Source of the DNA: Calditrichota bacterium
GTDB taxonomy: Bacteria; Calditrichota; Calditrichia; Calditrichales; Calditrichaceae
Assembly: GCA_003854985.1 (NCBI GenBank)
Contig: RQOG01000035.1
Span: 124,001 to 188,000 of the forward strand
Length of the DNA: 64,000 nt
Reading direction: 5' to 3'
This document shows, piece by piece, positions 35,561 through 44,058 of this stretch (positions within the stretch are counted from its first letter, which is position 1; every line of letters starts with the position of its first letter). A program made the translations under genes and the position numbers. The notes under the pieces are model-generated. The model was not told the DNA's origin. It worked only from the letters and a program-made list of their open reading frames with translations, and searched no databases.

Positions 35561-36967
35561 TTACAAAGAAAAATACTTTTCGAAATTAAATCCGAAGCCG
35601 CGCGCTTTATATTCTCCGCTGAACTTATCAAGTTCATAATTTCCGGTAATTTCTCCCCGGATTATTTTTTCCAGCGCTTCGATTACGGCGTCAATTTCAT
35701 CTTCTTCATTATACATACCGAAACTCATACGCACGGCGCCGGGAACATCGCTGCGATCATGCTGGAGAATCATATTTTCAAGTTTCACATTTTCGTCATC
35801 GCTTACGCCCAGCAAATTTTTGATGTAAGGATGAGCGCAGAAACACCCGTTGCGGACGCCAATGGCGCTTTCATAATTTAATATGGCCGCCACCAGTCCG
35901 TGCGACATTCCCTTTATGTTAAAGGAGATTACTCCCCGTCTGTCTTTTACATCCGATTCATCTGTTGATCCGTAAATGCGTACTTCGGGAATTTTATTCA
36001 TTTTTTTCAGGGCATAGGCCGTAAGCCGGGCTTCGTGTTCCGCTATTTTATCCATACCGATTTCCATAATAACCTGCAGAGCCTTGGCCAGGGCAATGGC
36101 GCCAACCACATTTGGCGTACCGGCTTCTTCTTTTTCCGGCACATCCGTCCAGAAAACATGGTCTATGGAAACAACATCCACCGTGCCCCCACCCACATAA
36201 TCGGGATCGCCTTCCGTAAAAGCCTTTCGGTTAGCCGCCAATACACCCAGTCCGAACGGCGCATAAATTTTATGTGCGGAAAAAGCCAGGTAATCAATGT
36301 GCTCCGGATCGTTCTGGTTTCCCATATCAATGGAACGATGAGGCGCATACTGGGCGGCGTCTATCATTAATTCCGCCCCGTTTTCATGCACCATGCGGGC
36401 AATTTCCGGAATCGGATTTATGTATCCCGTTACGTTAGAGGCGCCTGTAATCGCTACCAACTGTACCCGGCCTTTATATTGGGCGAGTTTATGCTGCAGA
36501 TCATTTAAATCCAAACGTCCCCGGTCGTCAACGTCGATATGAATAACCGGTTTGCGCATTCTCCAGGGCAGGTCGTTGGAGTGATGTTCCATTTTTGATG
36601 TAAAAATAACGCTGTCTTCCCTAAGCGGAATACGCCGGGCTAATTTATTAATGGCTTCCGTGGCATTTTTCCCGAAAATGATCGTATGATCTTCATCCCG
36701 GATATTACAGAACCGGCGCACGATTTCCCGGCTCTGCTCATAAAAATAGGTGCTGATCTGGGATTTGAAACCGGTCCCGCGGTGAATACTCGAATACCAG
36801 TTCATGAATTCATTAACCGTTTCCATGACCGGTTTGAGCGTGGGTGTGCTGGCGGCATTATCCAGAAAAATATAACGCTTTTCCCGGCCTGAAAGAATAG
36901 GTACTTTTTTATCGTACCCCACAATCAGATTACTGGCATTGCCAAGCGTATATCTTTTTTGATGCAT
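35561..36967 (-). CDS. Class V PLP aminotransferase, cysteine-desulfurase-like
   Basis: 468 residues. PLP-binding Lys233 lies in FSAHKIYAPFG, the Asp in MIDAAQYAPH and the His in KMEHHSND. GVRNGCFCAHPY occupies the place of the SufS/IscS active-site Cys segment. An N-terminal extension of about 30 residues precedes YIFLDNAASTP. Specific function (desulfurase or another class V reaction) is not settled by sequence; no SufU/IscU is nearby. It sits 11 bp downstream of the dehydrogenase gene. Confidence 0.85.
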   Translation of the reverse strand: MHQKRYTLGNASNLIVGYDKKVPILSGREKRYIFLDNAASTPTLKPVMETVNEFMNWYSSIHRGTGFKSQISTYFYEQSREIVRRFCNIRDEDHTIIFGKNATEAINKLARRIPLREDSVIFTSKMEHHSNDLPWRMRKPVIHIDVDDRGRLDLNDLQHKLAQYKGRVQLVAITGASNVTGYINPIPEIARMVHENGAELMIDAAQYAPHRSIDMGNQNDPEHIDYLAFSAHKIYAPFGLGVLAANRKAFTEGDPDYVGGGTVDVVSIDHVFWTDVPEKEEAGTPNVVGAIALAKALQVIMEIGMDKIAEHEARLTAYALKKMNKIPEVRIYGSTDESDVKDRRGVISFNIKGMSHGLVAAILNYESAIGVRNGCFCAHPYIKNLLGVSDDENVKLENMILQHDRSDVPGAVRMSFGMYNEEDEIDAVIEALEKIIRGEITGNYELDKFSGEYKARGFGFNFEKYFSL

Positions 36968-36978
36968 AACGACACCTT

Positions 36979-37992
36979 TTAAATAACGCCTTCCACCCGT
37001 CTCTGATGAATTTCTATTTCTTTGAGAACGCGGTTGGCCAACTGCAGGGCGGCAAATCCGTCCTGGGCGGAGACAACCGGCGTCAGGTTATTCTGAATGG
37101 CGTCGATGAAACTGTTGAGTTCCTGTAAAAGGGGATTAACATCGGAACGTTCGAGACGGTTATATTTTATTTCTATTTTTTGTTCGCCCTGTTCAATCTG
37201 GCCTAAAGAAAAGGCCAGCGTGCCGTTATGAAAAGGTTCCTGCCCATCTTCAGGGATATAAAAGATTTCGGAAAAACCATCCGTAAAATCCATGGAAATA
37301 TAAGCGTTCTTCTGAAACAAACGCATTTTACGCATCTTCTTGGCCGATATTCTGCTGGTGGTTACGTTGGCCACACAGCCGTTTTCAAATTCAATCCGGG
37401 CATTGGCAATATCTATTGTGGAAGAAATAACGCCAACACCGCTGGCCGCAATTTTTCTGGGTTTACTTTTAACCATATGCAGGATTAAATCCAGGTCATG
37501 GATCATCAGATCCAAAACGACCGCCACATCCGTGCCGCGGGGATTAAAAGAAGCCAAACGGTGCGCTTCGATAAAAACCGGATCGATCTTAATATCCGAC
37601 AGGGCCAGCATAGCCGGGTTAAAACGTTCAATATGACCTACCTGAATTTTACAATTTTTTTCCGCGGCTAATTCGATGAGTCTGCGGGCTTCATCTTCCG
37701 TACGGGTAATTGGTTTTTCCAAGAAGATATGCTTTTTTTTATTAAGCGCCGTTTCCGCAATCTGGAAATGAGTCGATGTCGGCGTGACAATATTAACCGC
37801 ATCAACAGCATCGATAAGTTCTTCCATTTCACTAAAACAATTTATGCCCAATTCATTGGCCAGATTTTTCGCTTTTTCGCCATCCGTATCATAAACGCCT
37901 ATAAGATTCGCATCCGGCGATTTAAGGTAGAGTGATGCGTGAAGTTTACCAAGATGTCCCACTCCGATCACGCCAACTTTAATTTTTTCCAT
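36979..37992 (-). CDS. Gfo/Idh/MocA-family dehydrogenase
   Basis: 337 residues. The N-terminal Rossmann motif is GVIGVGHLGKLHA, with EKPITR (the catalytic EKP) and GHIERFNPAM downstream; the C-terminal sheet domain is typical. The substrate is probably a sugar or sugar nucleotide, but sequence does not decide it; UDP-GlcNAc 3-dehydrogenase of the lipid A (GnnA) type is one possibility and cannot be confirmed here. It follows the GWxTD gene by 12 bp. Confidence 0.88.
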   Translation of the reverse strand: MEKIKVGVIGVGHLGKLHASLYLKSPDANLIGVYDTDGEKAKNLANELGINCFSEMEELIDAVDAVNIVTPTSTHFQIAETALNKKKHIFLEKPITRTEDEARRLIELAAEKNCKIQVGHIERFNPAMLALSDIKIDPVFIEAHRLASFNPRGTDVAVVLDLMIHDLDLILHMVKSKPRKIAASGVGVISSTIDIANARIEFENGCVANVTTSRISAKKMRKMRLFQKNAYISMDFTDGFSEIFYIPEDGQEPFHNGTLAFSLGQIEQGEQKIEIKYNRLERSDVNPLLQELNSFIDAIQNNLTPVVSAQDGFAALQLANRVLKEIEIHQRRVEGVI

Positions 37993-38004
37993 ATTAAATT
38001 CCCT

Positions 38005-39303
38005 TTAGTCTTCTCCGATAAGTGTAAAATCCCCGTTATTTTGCTTATCCACAAACACAAACTGTTGCAGGTCCGGATACTTCCAGATAATATGAGGCCA
38101 CTGTGTGGTGCTGTATCTGCGATTTTCAATTTCCAGCGGTTCACCGTATAAAATCAGTATTTTGCCCCTGTCTGTCCGCCAGCCTTTTTTGTTTTTTATA
38201 CTATATCTTTGGTTAGCCATAACCACGCGTTCATAAAATTCATAGGATAATTCATTATAGATTGTTTCGGGCGTGGGATCTTTTCGTTGCCAGTAATCGT
38301 CAATCCAGGAAGACATGGCATCGCTATCCAGCGATTTTACTTTTTCAAATTCTTCTTCGGACAAAATGTAGCGCATTGGTTCCAGGGCCATTTCGTTTTT
38401 GTACAAATATACCGGTTTTTTAAACCAGATAACCGAGAACCGTTTTTCCGATTCAAATTTTAATTCATCGGATAAAATCCTGATATTATAATCACCTTCC
38501 GGCATGGATTCTACCGGCAATTCATAGTACAGGGAAACCAGACCATTTTCCGGAATTACATTAATAAATTCCTGAACAAATAATTTATCCGCCTCTTTAA
38601 CTTTCCGGTAAAGCCGCAGATTTATAAGGACCGTATCGGATGAAGCGCTCACAGCCCGGAGTAAAGCCGAAGACGGCTTGCCAAATTCAATTACATTTTT
38701 CAAGGTTGAAATTTGCAGAGTGCCGCTGTCGGCATGAGAATGCTTTATAAAAACGATCTCCGTATGAGAATTCTTCGTCAGATCGGGAATTGTAATATTC
38801 CTTTTTGACTTGAAATTCTTTCTTGATATCAGATCGCGAATTTCCATCCAGGCTTCATATTCACCGGGAGCCACTTTATTCTCCAAATCAATTTCAAATG
38901 ATTTTTCATCAAATTTATCGCGGGCATTGGTCTCATTAAAATCGTTTAAGTAAACTTCCTGTTTCCAGTTTTCCTGGAACAACGCATTTTTTTTATCCCG
39001 GACAGCAAAACTTATTTCATATCTGGAAATATAATTCAGATCGGATTTTTCAAATTGCAGCAGATCATACATTACTGCCGTGCCAAGACGTAACTGAATT
39101 ACCGGCTTTTGACGCGCATGATCAATGTCTGCGAAAATATTGAAATTGACAGGCGGCCGGCTATTAACATGCACATTATAAGTAGTGGGTAATTTAATAA
39201 CGTCTTTTTGTGTCTGGCCTTTTGCCAATGGAAATTCTTTCGGCCCAGGCTGGGCGGACAACGTAGCCGATAGAAGCAAAATTATAGATAGAATAGATCG
39301 CAT
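38005..39303 (-). CDS. GWxTD domain-containing protein
   Basis: 432 residues with a signal peptide (MRSILSIILLLSATLSAQ). The C-terminal GWxTD domain is marked by KKGWRTDRGKILILYGEP. This family is found in FCB-group bacteria and has no established function; the rest is beta-rich (for example SLYYELPVESMPEGDYNIRI). I place the start at 39303, because GGAG lies 7 bases upstream; a TTG at 39315 overlaps that site. It is the first gene of a six-gene minus-strand unit and is likely exported. Confidence 0.82.
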   Translation of the reverse strand: MRSILSIILLLSATLSAQPGPKEFPLAKGQTQKDVIKLPTTYNVHVNSRPPVNFNIFADIDHARQKPVIQLRLGTAVMYDLLQFEKSDLNYISRYEISFAVRDKKNALFQENWKQEVYLNDFNETNARDKFDEKSFEIDLENKVAPGEYEAWMEIRDLISRKNFKSKRNITIPDLTKNSHTEIVFIKHSHADSGTLQISTLKNVIEFGKPSSALLRAVSASSDTVLINLRLYRKVKEADKLFVQEFINVIPENGLVSLYYELPVESMPEGDYNIRILSDELKFESEKRFSVIWFKKPVYLYKNEMALEPMRYILSEEEFEKVKSLDSDAMSSWIDDYWQRKDPTPETIYNELSYEFYERVVMANQRYSIKNKKGWRTDRGKILILYGEPLEIENRRYSTTQWPHIIWKYPDLQQFVFVDKQNNGDFTLIGED

Positions 39304-39525
39304 AGTTAACTCCAAAGATTTGAATTTAGTTGTAATCTCGTTTTAAATCAAGTCATAAGACTTGATCTTACTCTTTTTAAGCATATTAATTTTAAATTGC
39401 TTTCAACCGATCCTGTCTTTACAACTCACTACATATCTGATGATACTAAGTTTTATACGGCGCTGTGACTTTGTATTTTACTTTTTGTTTAACATTGAAT
39501 ATTTTACCGCTCAAACAGGACGCCT

Positions 39526-41454
39526 ATGAAATATATTTATTGTATAGTACTAATTCTCATAACAGGATTATGTTCCGCTCAGGATGTTCAGCTTGAATTA
39601 AACGACCCTTCTCCTGTATATCTTACTGGTATCGATTATGATTTTGAATTGAAGTTTGACGGCTGTTTAACGCCTCCGGACACGGTTTTAATATATTTAG
39701 ACAATATTCTTGTGGAAAGTATTCCGGCCAATCCTGAAAAATACGGCCTACAAAGTTCAGTTTCATTTACCTACCAATTTCAGCGCAGCGGCGCATATCG
39801 GTTTTCGGCGGCCGGTTATAAAATAAAAACCGATTTAAAGGTTATCCCGGGCTGGTTAAGCATTCTTCCACCGCTGGCCGCCATCCTACTGGCGTTGATT
39901 ACCCGCCAGGTTTTAATTGCGCTTTTTGCCGGCATCTGGCTTGGCGCCCTGTTTATTTTCGGATACAATCCGTTTAGCAGTTTTCTGTATACGCTTACCG
40001 ATTATATTGGCCGGGCGCCCGCCGACAGCGATCACATGGCTATTTTAATCTTTAGTCTCACTCTTGGGGGAATGGTGGGCGTGATTTCCAGAGCCGGAGG
40101 AACGCAGGGGATTGTTAAACGTCTTTCCAGGTTTGCTTCCACTTCGAAAAGAGGCCAGCTTGTGACCTGGCTTATGGGCATTCTTATTTTTTTCGATGAT
40201 TATGCCAACACCCTGATCGTGGGCAATACCATGCGTCCTCTCACGGATAAGCTGAAAATCAGCCGGGAAAAACTATCCTTCCTGGTGGATTCCACTGCGG
40301 CGCCTGTGGCTAATATCGCCATAATCTCCACCTGGGTCGGTTATGAAATCAGTCTGATCAACACTTCTATGCAGGAACTGGGATTGAATCAAAACGCCTA
40401 TATTACTTTCATAAAAACAATTCCTTACAATTTTTATCCTGTATTTGCCCTGTTTTTCGGTTTGATTATTGCGCTGAGCGGCAGAGATATGTTTTCCATG
40501 CATAAAGCGGAAAAACGAGCCGCGGAATCCGGTCTGGTTCTGAAACCCGGTTCCGTTCCTCTGGCCGATCTTTCGGGAGAAGACCTGAACGCAAAAAAGG
40601 ATGCGCCATTACGCTGGTATAATGCGCTGATTCCGGTAGCGACGGTCATTCTGACCACGCTGGGCGGTTTATGGTTTACAGGAATAGCCACACTGGAAAA
40701 CAGCGGGCAGTCATACGATACTTCAGGGCTGGTTCAATATGTAAGCGCGGTTATAGGCAACTCGGACGCTTTTTCCGTACTGATGTGGGCGGCCTTCATC
40801 GGCAGTTTTTCAGCGATTATTTTAGCCGTTTCGCAAAAAATATTGAACATGAATGAAGCGGTAATGGCCTGGGTCAGCGGCGTAAAGGCTATGGTGATGG
40901 CGGCGCTTATTTTAACCCTGGCCTGGGCTATTGGCAATATCTGCATCGATCTGAATACCGCGGGCTATGTGATTGAAATTTCGCGGGATTTATTATCGCC
41001 GCGCCTGCTGCCGGTAATATCATTTGTTATCGCCGGCGTTATTGCTTTTGCCACCGGAACTTCCTGGGGCACCATGGCCATTTTAATGCCAATTATTATT
41101 CCATTGGCTTATGAATTGCCATTAAATGATCCTGTTGTTTCCAATGCGACCGCACAGGCTATTTTTTTAAGCGCCATTGCTTCCGTTTTAGCCGGAGCGA
41201 CCTTTGGCGATCACTGCTCGCCCATTTCGGATACTACGATTATGTCGTCAATGGCGGCCGGCGCCGATCATATTGATCACGTGCGTACCCAACTGCCATA
41301 TGCTTTAATCACCGCGGCCGCCAGTATTTTATTGGGCTACCTGTTAACCGGGTATGGCATCCCGGCCTGGCTGTCGTTGATCTCAGGTTTTTTTGCATTA
41401 CTTATACTTCTAAGACTGACCGGGAAAAAATTAACCGATAAAACCTATAAATAA
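39526..41454 (+). CDS. NhaC-type Na+/H+ antiporter with N-terminal extracytoplasmic domain
   Basis: 642 residues. Residues 1-19 form a signal peptide (MKYIYCIVLILITGLCSAQ), about 20-105 a beta-sandwich-like domain (VSFTYQFQRSGAYRFSAAGY), then a 10-12-helix NhaC-family transporter with FFDDYANTLIVG, AIISTWVGYEI, TGTSWGTMAILMP and GATFGDHCSPISDTTIMSS. The antiporter motifs appear intact. An added N-terminal periplasmic domain is uncommon in this family. The product should exchange Na+ for H+; specificity is inferred. Its 3' end overlaps the next convergent gene by 10 bases. Confidence 0.88.
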   Translation: MKYIYCIVLILITGLCSAQDVQLELNDPSPVYLTGIDYDFELKFDGCLTPPDTVLIYLDNILVESIPANPEKYGLQSSVSFTYQFQRSGAYRFSAAGYKIKTDLKVIPGWLSILPPLAAILLALITRQVLIALFAGIWLGALFIFGYNPFSSFLYTLTDYIGRAPADSDHMAILIFSLTLGGMVGVISRAGGTQGIVKRLSRFASTSKRGQLVTWLMGILIFFDDYANTLIVGNTMRPLTDKLKISREKLSFLVDSTAAPVANIAIISTWVGYEISLINTSMQELGLNQNAYITFIKTIPYNFYPVFALFFGLIIALSGRDMFSMHKAEKRAAESGLVLKPGSVPLADLSGEDLNAKKDAPLRWYNALIPVATVILTTLGGLWFTGIATLENSGQSYDTSGLVQYVSAVIGNSDAFSVLMWAAFIGSFSAIILAVSQKILNMNEAVMAWVSGVKAMVMAALILTLAWAIGNICIDLNTAGYVIEISRDLLSPRLLPVISFVIAGVIAFATGTSWGTMAILMPIIIPLAYELPLNDPVVSNATAQAIFLSAIASVLAGATFGDHCSPISDTTIMSSMAAGADHIDHVRTQLPYALITAAASILLGYLLTGYGIPAWLSLISGFFALLILLRLTGKKLTDKTYK

Positions 41455-42188
41455 ACTGAAATACCAAGTTTTACGGCCGTATCATCAAATCGCCAGCCAT
41501 CCCGAATAGCGTCTCCAAGATATTTATCTTCATAAAAATGGTTTTCAGGCAGATATTTAAATTCTTCGAATTTTTCATAATTATAGTAATAATAGTAAAA
41601 ATAAAAACCATACTCGGCCATCAGGCTCATATTATTTCTAAAAAACCATTCGATCCCATATAGGCATGAAACACCTATGTTATAGGTTTTAAGAGTATAT
41701 ACCTCATTCCTATCAAAGCGTTCAGGATAATTATTATTATAATTTATCCTATATTTGTTTCCTCCTATAAACGGACCCGCTCCCGTGTAAAAATTAATGT
41801 TCTGATCCGGTTTCAGATAATATAAATAAAACAATGATAATGAATAAGTATATTGAGTTTCATCCCTGTTTATTGAATAAGAATACATGTTTTCAATTGA
41901 AGATGGATATTTCTCAATACTTTTTCTTTTAGAATCTCTATCCAAATCAAAAGTTGAAACCGATATTCCCGCCCGGAAAGCATGTTTATCGGAAAAATGA
42001 TATTTATAGGAGAAAAATGCGCCTTGAAAACTTAATAATCTGAAAGAACCTGAAATACGGAACTGTAATGAATGCTTTTCAAACTGTTTTAGATATTTCA
42101 GACTGTCTGTACTTTGCTGACTATGGACTTTTGTAACAGATATTCCAATTACAAGAAAGACCAGAAAAAATATTAATTTATATTTCAT
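41445..42188 (-). CDS. AT-rich outer-membrane beta-barrel (copy 1)
   Basis: About 247 residues. MKYKLIFFLVFLVIGISVTKVHSQ is a signal peptide; the mature chain has alternating strands rich in Tyr, ending KLGISVYL. The start at 42188 is taken because GGAA precedes that ATG, while a TTG 12 bases earlier overlaps the site. It is a paralogue of the next gene (shared SYKYHFSDK/SNK, FYTGAGPF/FYSGAGPY, WFFRNNMSLMAEYGF/WFFKENMSLTAEYGF). Base composition is AT-richer than its neighbours. Function is unknown. Confidence 0.75.
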   Translation of the reverse strand: MKYKLIFFLVFLVIGISVTKVHSQQSTDSLKYLKQFEKHSLQFRISGSFRLLSFQGAFFSYKYHFSDKHAFRAGISVSTFDLDRDSKRKSIEKYPSSIENMYSYSINRDETQYTYSLSLFYLYYLKPDQNINFYTGAGPFIGGNKYRINYNNNYPERFDRNEVYTLKTYNIGVSCLYGIEWFFRNNMSLMAEYGFYFYYYYYNYEKFEEFKYLPENHFYEDKYLGDAIRDGWRFDDTAVKLGISVYL

Positions 42189-42260
42189 TTTAATTTCCAA
42201 TCATTCATAAAATCATTCAGGAAAATTTTATATGAATAAAAGTTCAAAAAGTGTTTAACT

Positions 42261-43028
42261 CTAAAAATAAACCGAAAGTCCAAACAACACACCTTCGGAA
42301 CGAAAACTCAAACCTTTGCTGGTTTCATTTTGTGTATTATTTGACTCATGGCTATTACTATAATATGAATACTCTGTGATTATTTCATTTGTCATTTTCA
42401 TATCTTCATAGCTATAATAAAAAAGAAATCCATATTCGGCTGTAAGACTCATGTTTTCCTTAAAAAACCACTCTAATCCGTAAATACCGGAAAGACCTAA
42501 ATTATAGGTTATTATTTCTTGCTCATATGTTCTGACTCTACTTTGAATTTCACTATTTGGCGAATAAAATCCTTCTTCCGTACTTTCATTTGTACTAAGA
42601 ATATACGCGACATATGGACCTGCGCCGGAATAAAATTTAATTTCATTTTGCGGATTAAAATAATACACATATTGCGCTCTGAAAGAAATATTATAGTAAC
42701 TTTCATTACCATTAAGATAAATAGAAACTGGGTCTGAATCATTGATTTGTTTTTCTGTATCATCAATGTTATCCATATTGAAACCCAGCCCTATGCGAAC
42801 GGCTGATTTGTTTGATAAATGATATTTGTAAGAGATCAGAGTGCCTTGAAAATCAGATAAACTAAAAATATCCATGACCTGAAATTGCATGGCATTGGTT
42901 TTAAAGATATCTGAACAAACAGATTTGTTTTTAGTCTCCAGACTATCCGGATTATTCCCGGCCTGAAGAAACCCCAAATTTAAAAAGATCATGGAAAAAA
43001 TGGCTAAAAAAAAGTTCTTTAAATTCAT
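42261..43028 (-). CDS. AT-rich outer-membrane beta-barrel (copy 2)
   Basis: 255 residues with a signal peptide (MNLKNFFLAIFSMIFLNLGFLQA). The AGGAGG ribosome site fixes the ATG at 43028; an upstream in-frame ATG would add a non-signal segment. The mature part is a barrel of the same family as copy 1, ending in GLSVYF with the C-terminal Phe. The copy-specific loops are Ser/Asn/Tyr-rich. Both genes probably share an mRNA (72 bp between them). The ligand is unknown. Confidence 0.75.
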   Translation of the reverse strand: MNLKNFFLAIFSMIFLNLGFLQAGNNPDSLETKNKSVCSDIFKTNAMQFQVMDIFSLSDFQGTLISYKYHLSNKSAVRIGLGFNMDNIDDTEKQINDSDPVSIYLNGNESYYNISFRAQYVYYFNPQNEIKFYSGAGPYVAYILSTNESTEEGFYSPNSEIQSRVRTYEQEIITYNLGLSGIYGLEWFFKENMSLTAEYGFLFYYSYEDMKMTNEIITEYSYYSNSHESNNTQNETSKGLSFRSEGVLFGLSVYF

Positions 43029-43254
43029 AATTGCTTTCCTCCTACTATTAATTAATTGATAAGTAATTGATTTAGGTTGTATAGTGCAGTTCAATATCTA
43101 TGCCAAAGCTGGATTTTTTGTTATATGCATACTTATAAAATAATTAATAAAAAATGTTTGATATGTTTGTATACTTTATTATCACTTAATCTGTTAACAA
43201 GGCATACAAATTCGTTAGTGCTTTACAAAAAAATCAGAATGTAGAATATCCACC

Positions 43255-43821
43255 TCATATTAAATGATTTATATCATGAGTATTTAATACAACCATATCT
43301 CCCTTATAAAATTTCTCATGCTCCTGATGGTCGAGAATGTATAATTGATGGGTACTGAACATACCGGTTTTAAGGTATTGATCCAGACGGCCGTCCTGAC
43401 GTACGTATAACAGCAGTATTTTATTAATCTGGTTAAACATTAACTGGTCTCTGCGATCGACCAGATAGCTGACCGGGCGGTCTTCACTGATTTCCGGGGC
43501 CAGCACTAACAACTTGTTATGGTCGATTAATTTCTGCTGATGCGCATCCGGGGAAAAAGTGTTGATATTTCGTGCCAGGTAATGAATGTATGCGGCTTTG
43601 TCGCCTGTTTCCGCCAGCTTAAAAAGCACTTTTTCCAACTTAGACTGCCAGCCGCAGGCCATCGTAATCGGCTGTTTTTTAAGAAGCCTGAAAAACTGGA
43701 CGGCGGTTTCCTCTATTGACGGCGGCGGATTTTGCGAAGCCAATAAAATAATTTTGTCGCGGCTGAGCAGTTCAATGTTTCCCCTGCTCTGAAAAATAGT
43801 GGATGCAGTATTTGTTCTCAT
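43255..43821 (-). CDS. DprA-like Rossmann protein, standalone
   Basis: 188 residues. The start of the Rossmann core (GNIELLSRDKIILLASQNPPP), the glycine/serine-rich turn MACGWQSKLEKVLFKL and the second half LLVLAPEI are close to what I recall of short DprA-like (DNA-processing A) proteins, without the SAM and winged-helix domains. Such proteins are of unknown biochemical role. Whether it acts with ComEC elsewhere in the genome cannot be told. Confidence 0.6.
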   Translation of the reverse strand: MRTNTASTIFQSRGNIELLSRDKIILLASQNPPPSIEETAVQFFRLLKKQPITMACGWQSKLEKVLFKLAETGDKAAYIHYLARNINTFSPDAHQQKLIDHNKLLVLAPEISEDRPVSYLVDRRDQLMFNQINKILLLYVRQDGRLDQYLKTGMFSTHQLYILDHQEHEKFYKGDMVVLNTHDINHLI

Positions 43822-44003
43822 AGCACAATCCGTATGATTTTGGTTATTTTGGCTTTTTAACTTCGATCAGACAACATACCGGTCAAATATGGTGTGTTAA
43901 TATATTTACCGGATCATTCAATTTCCAGAATTAAATAAAAAAATACGGAATGAGTTTAAAAGTATTATATGTCAAAACACATAGTGGAAACGATTCTATA
44001 AAA

Positions 44004-44032
44004 TAAAAAAGGGCACAGCGCACCGTGCCCCT
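44004..44032 (-). terminator. Terminator of the VWA gene
   Basis: On the minus strand GGGCAC pairs with GTGCCC around an 8-base loop and is followed by a TTTTTT run. Confidence 0.85.
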
Positions 44033-44058
44033 GATCATTTGAATTATATAAATGGTTG

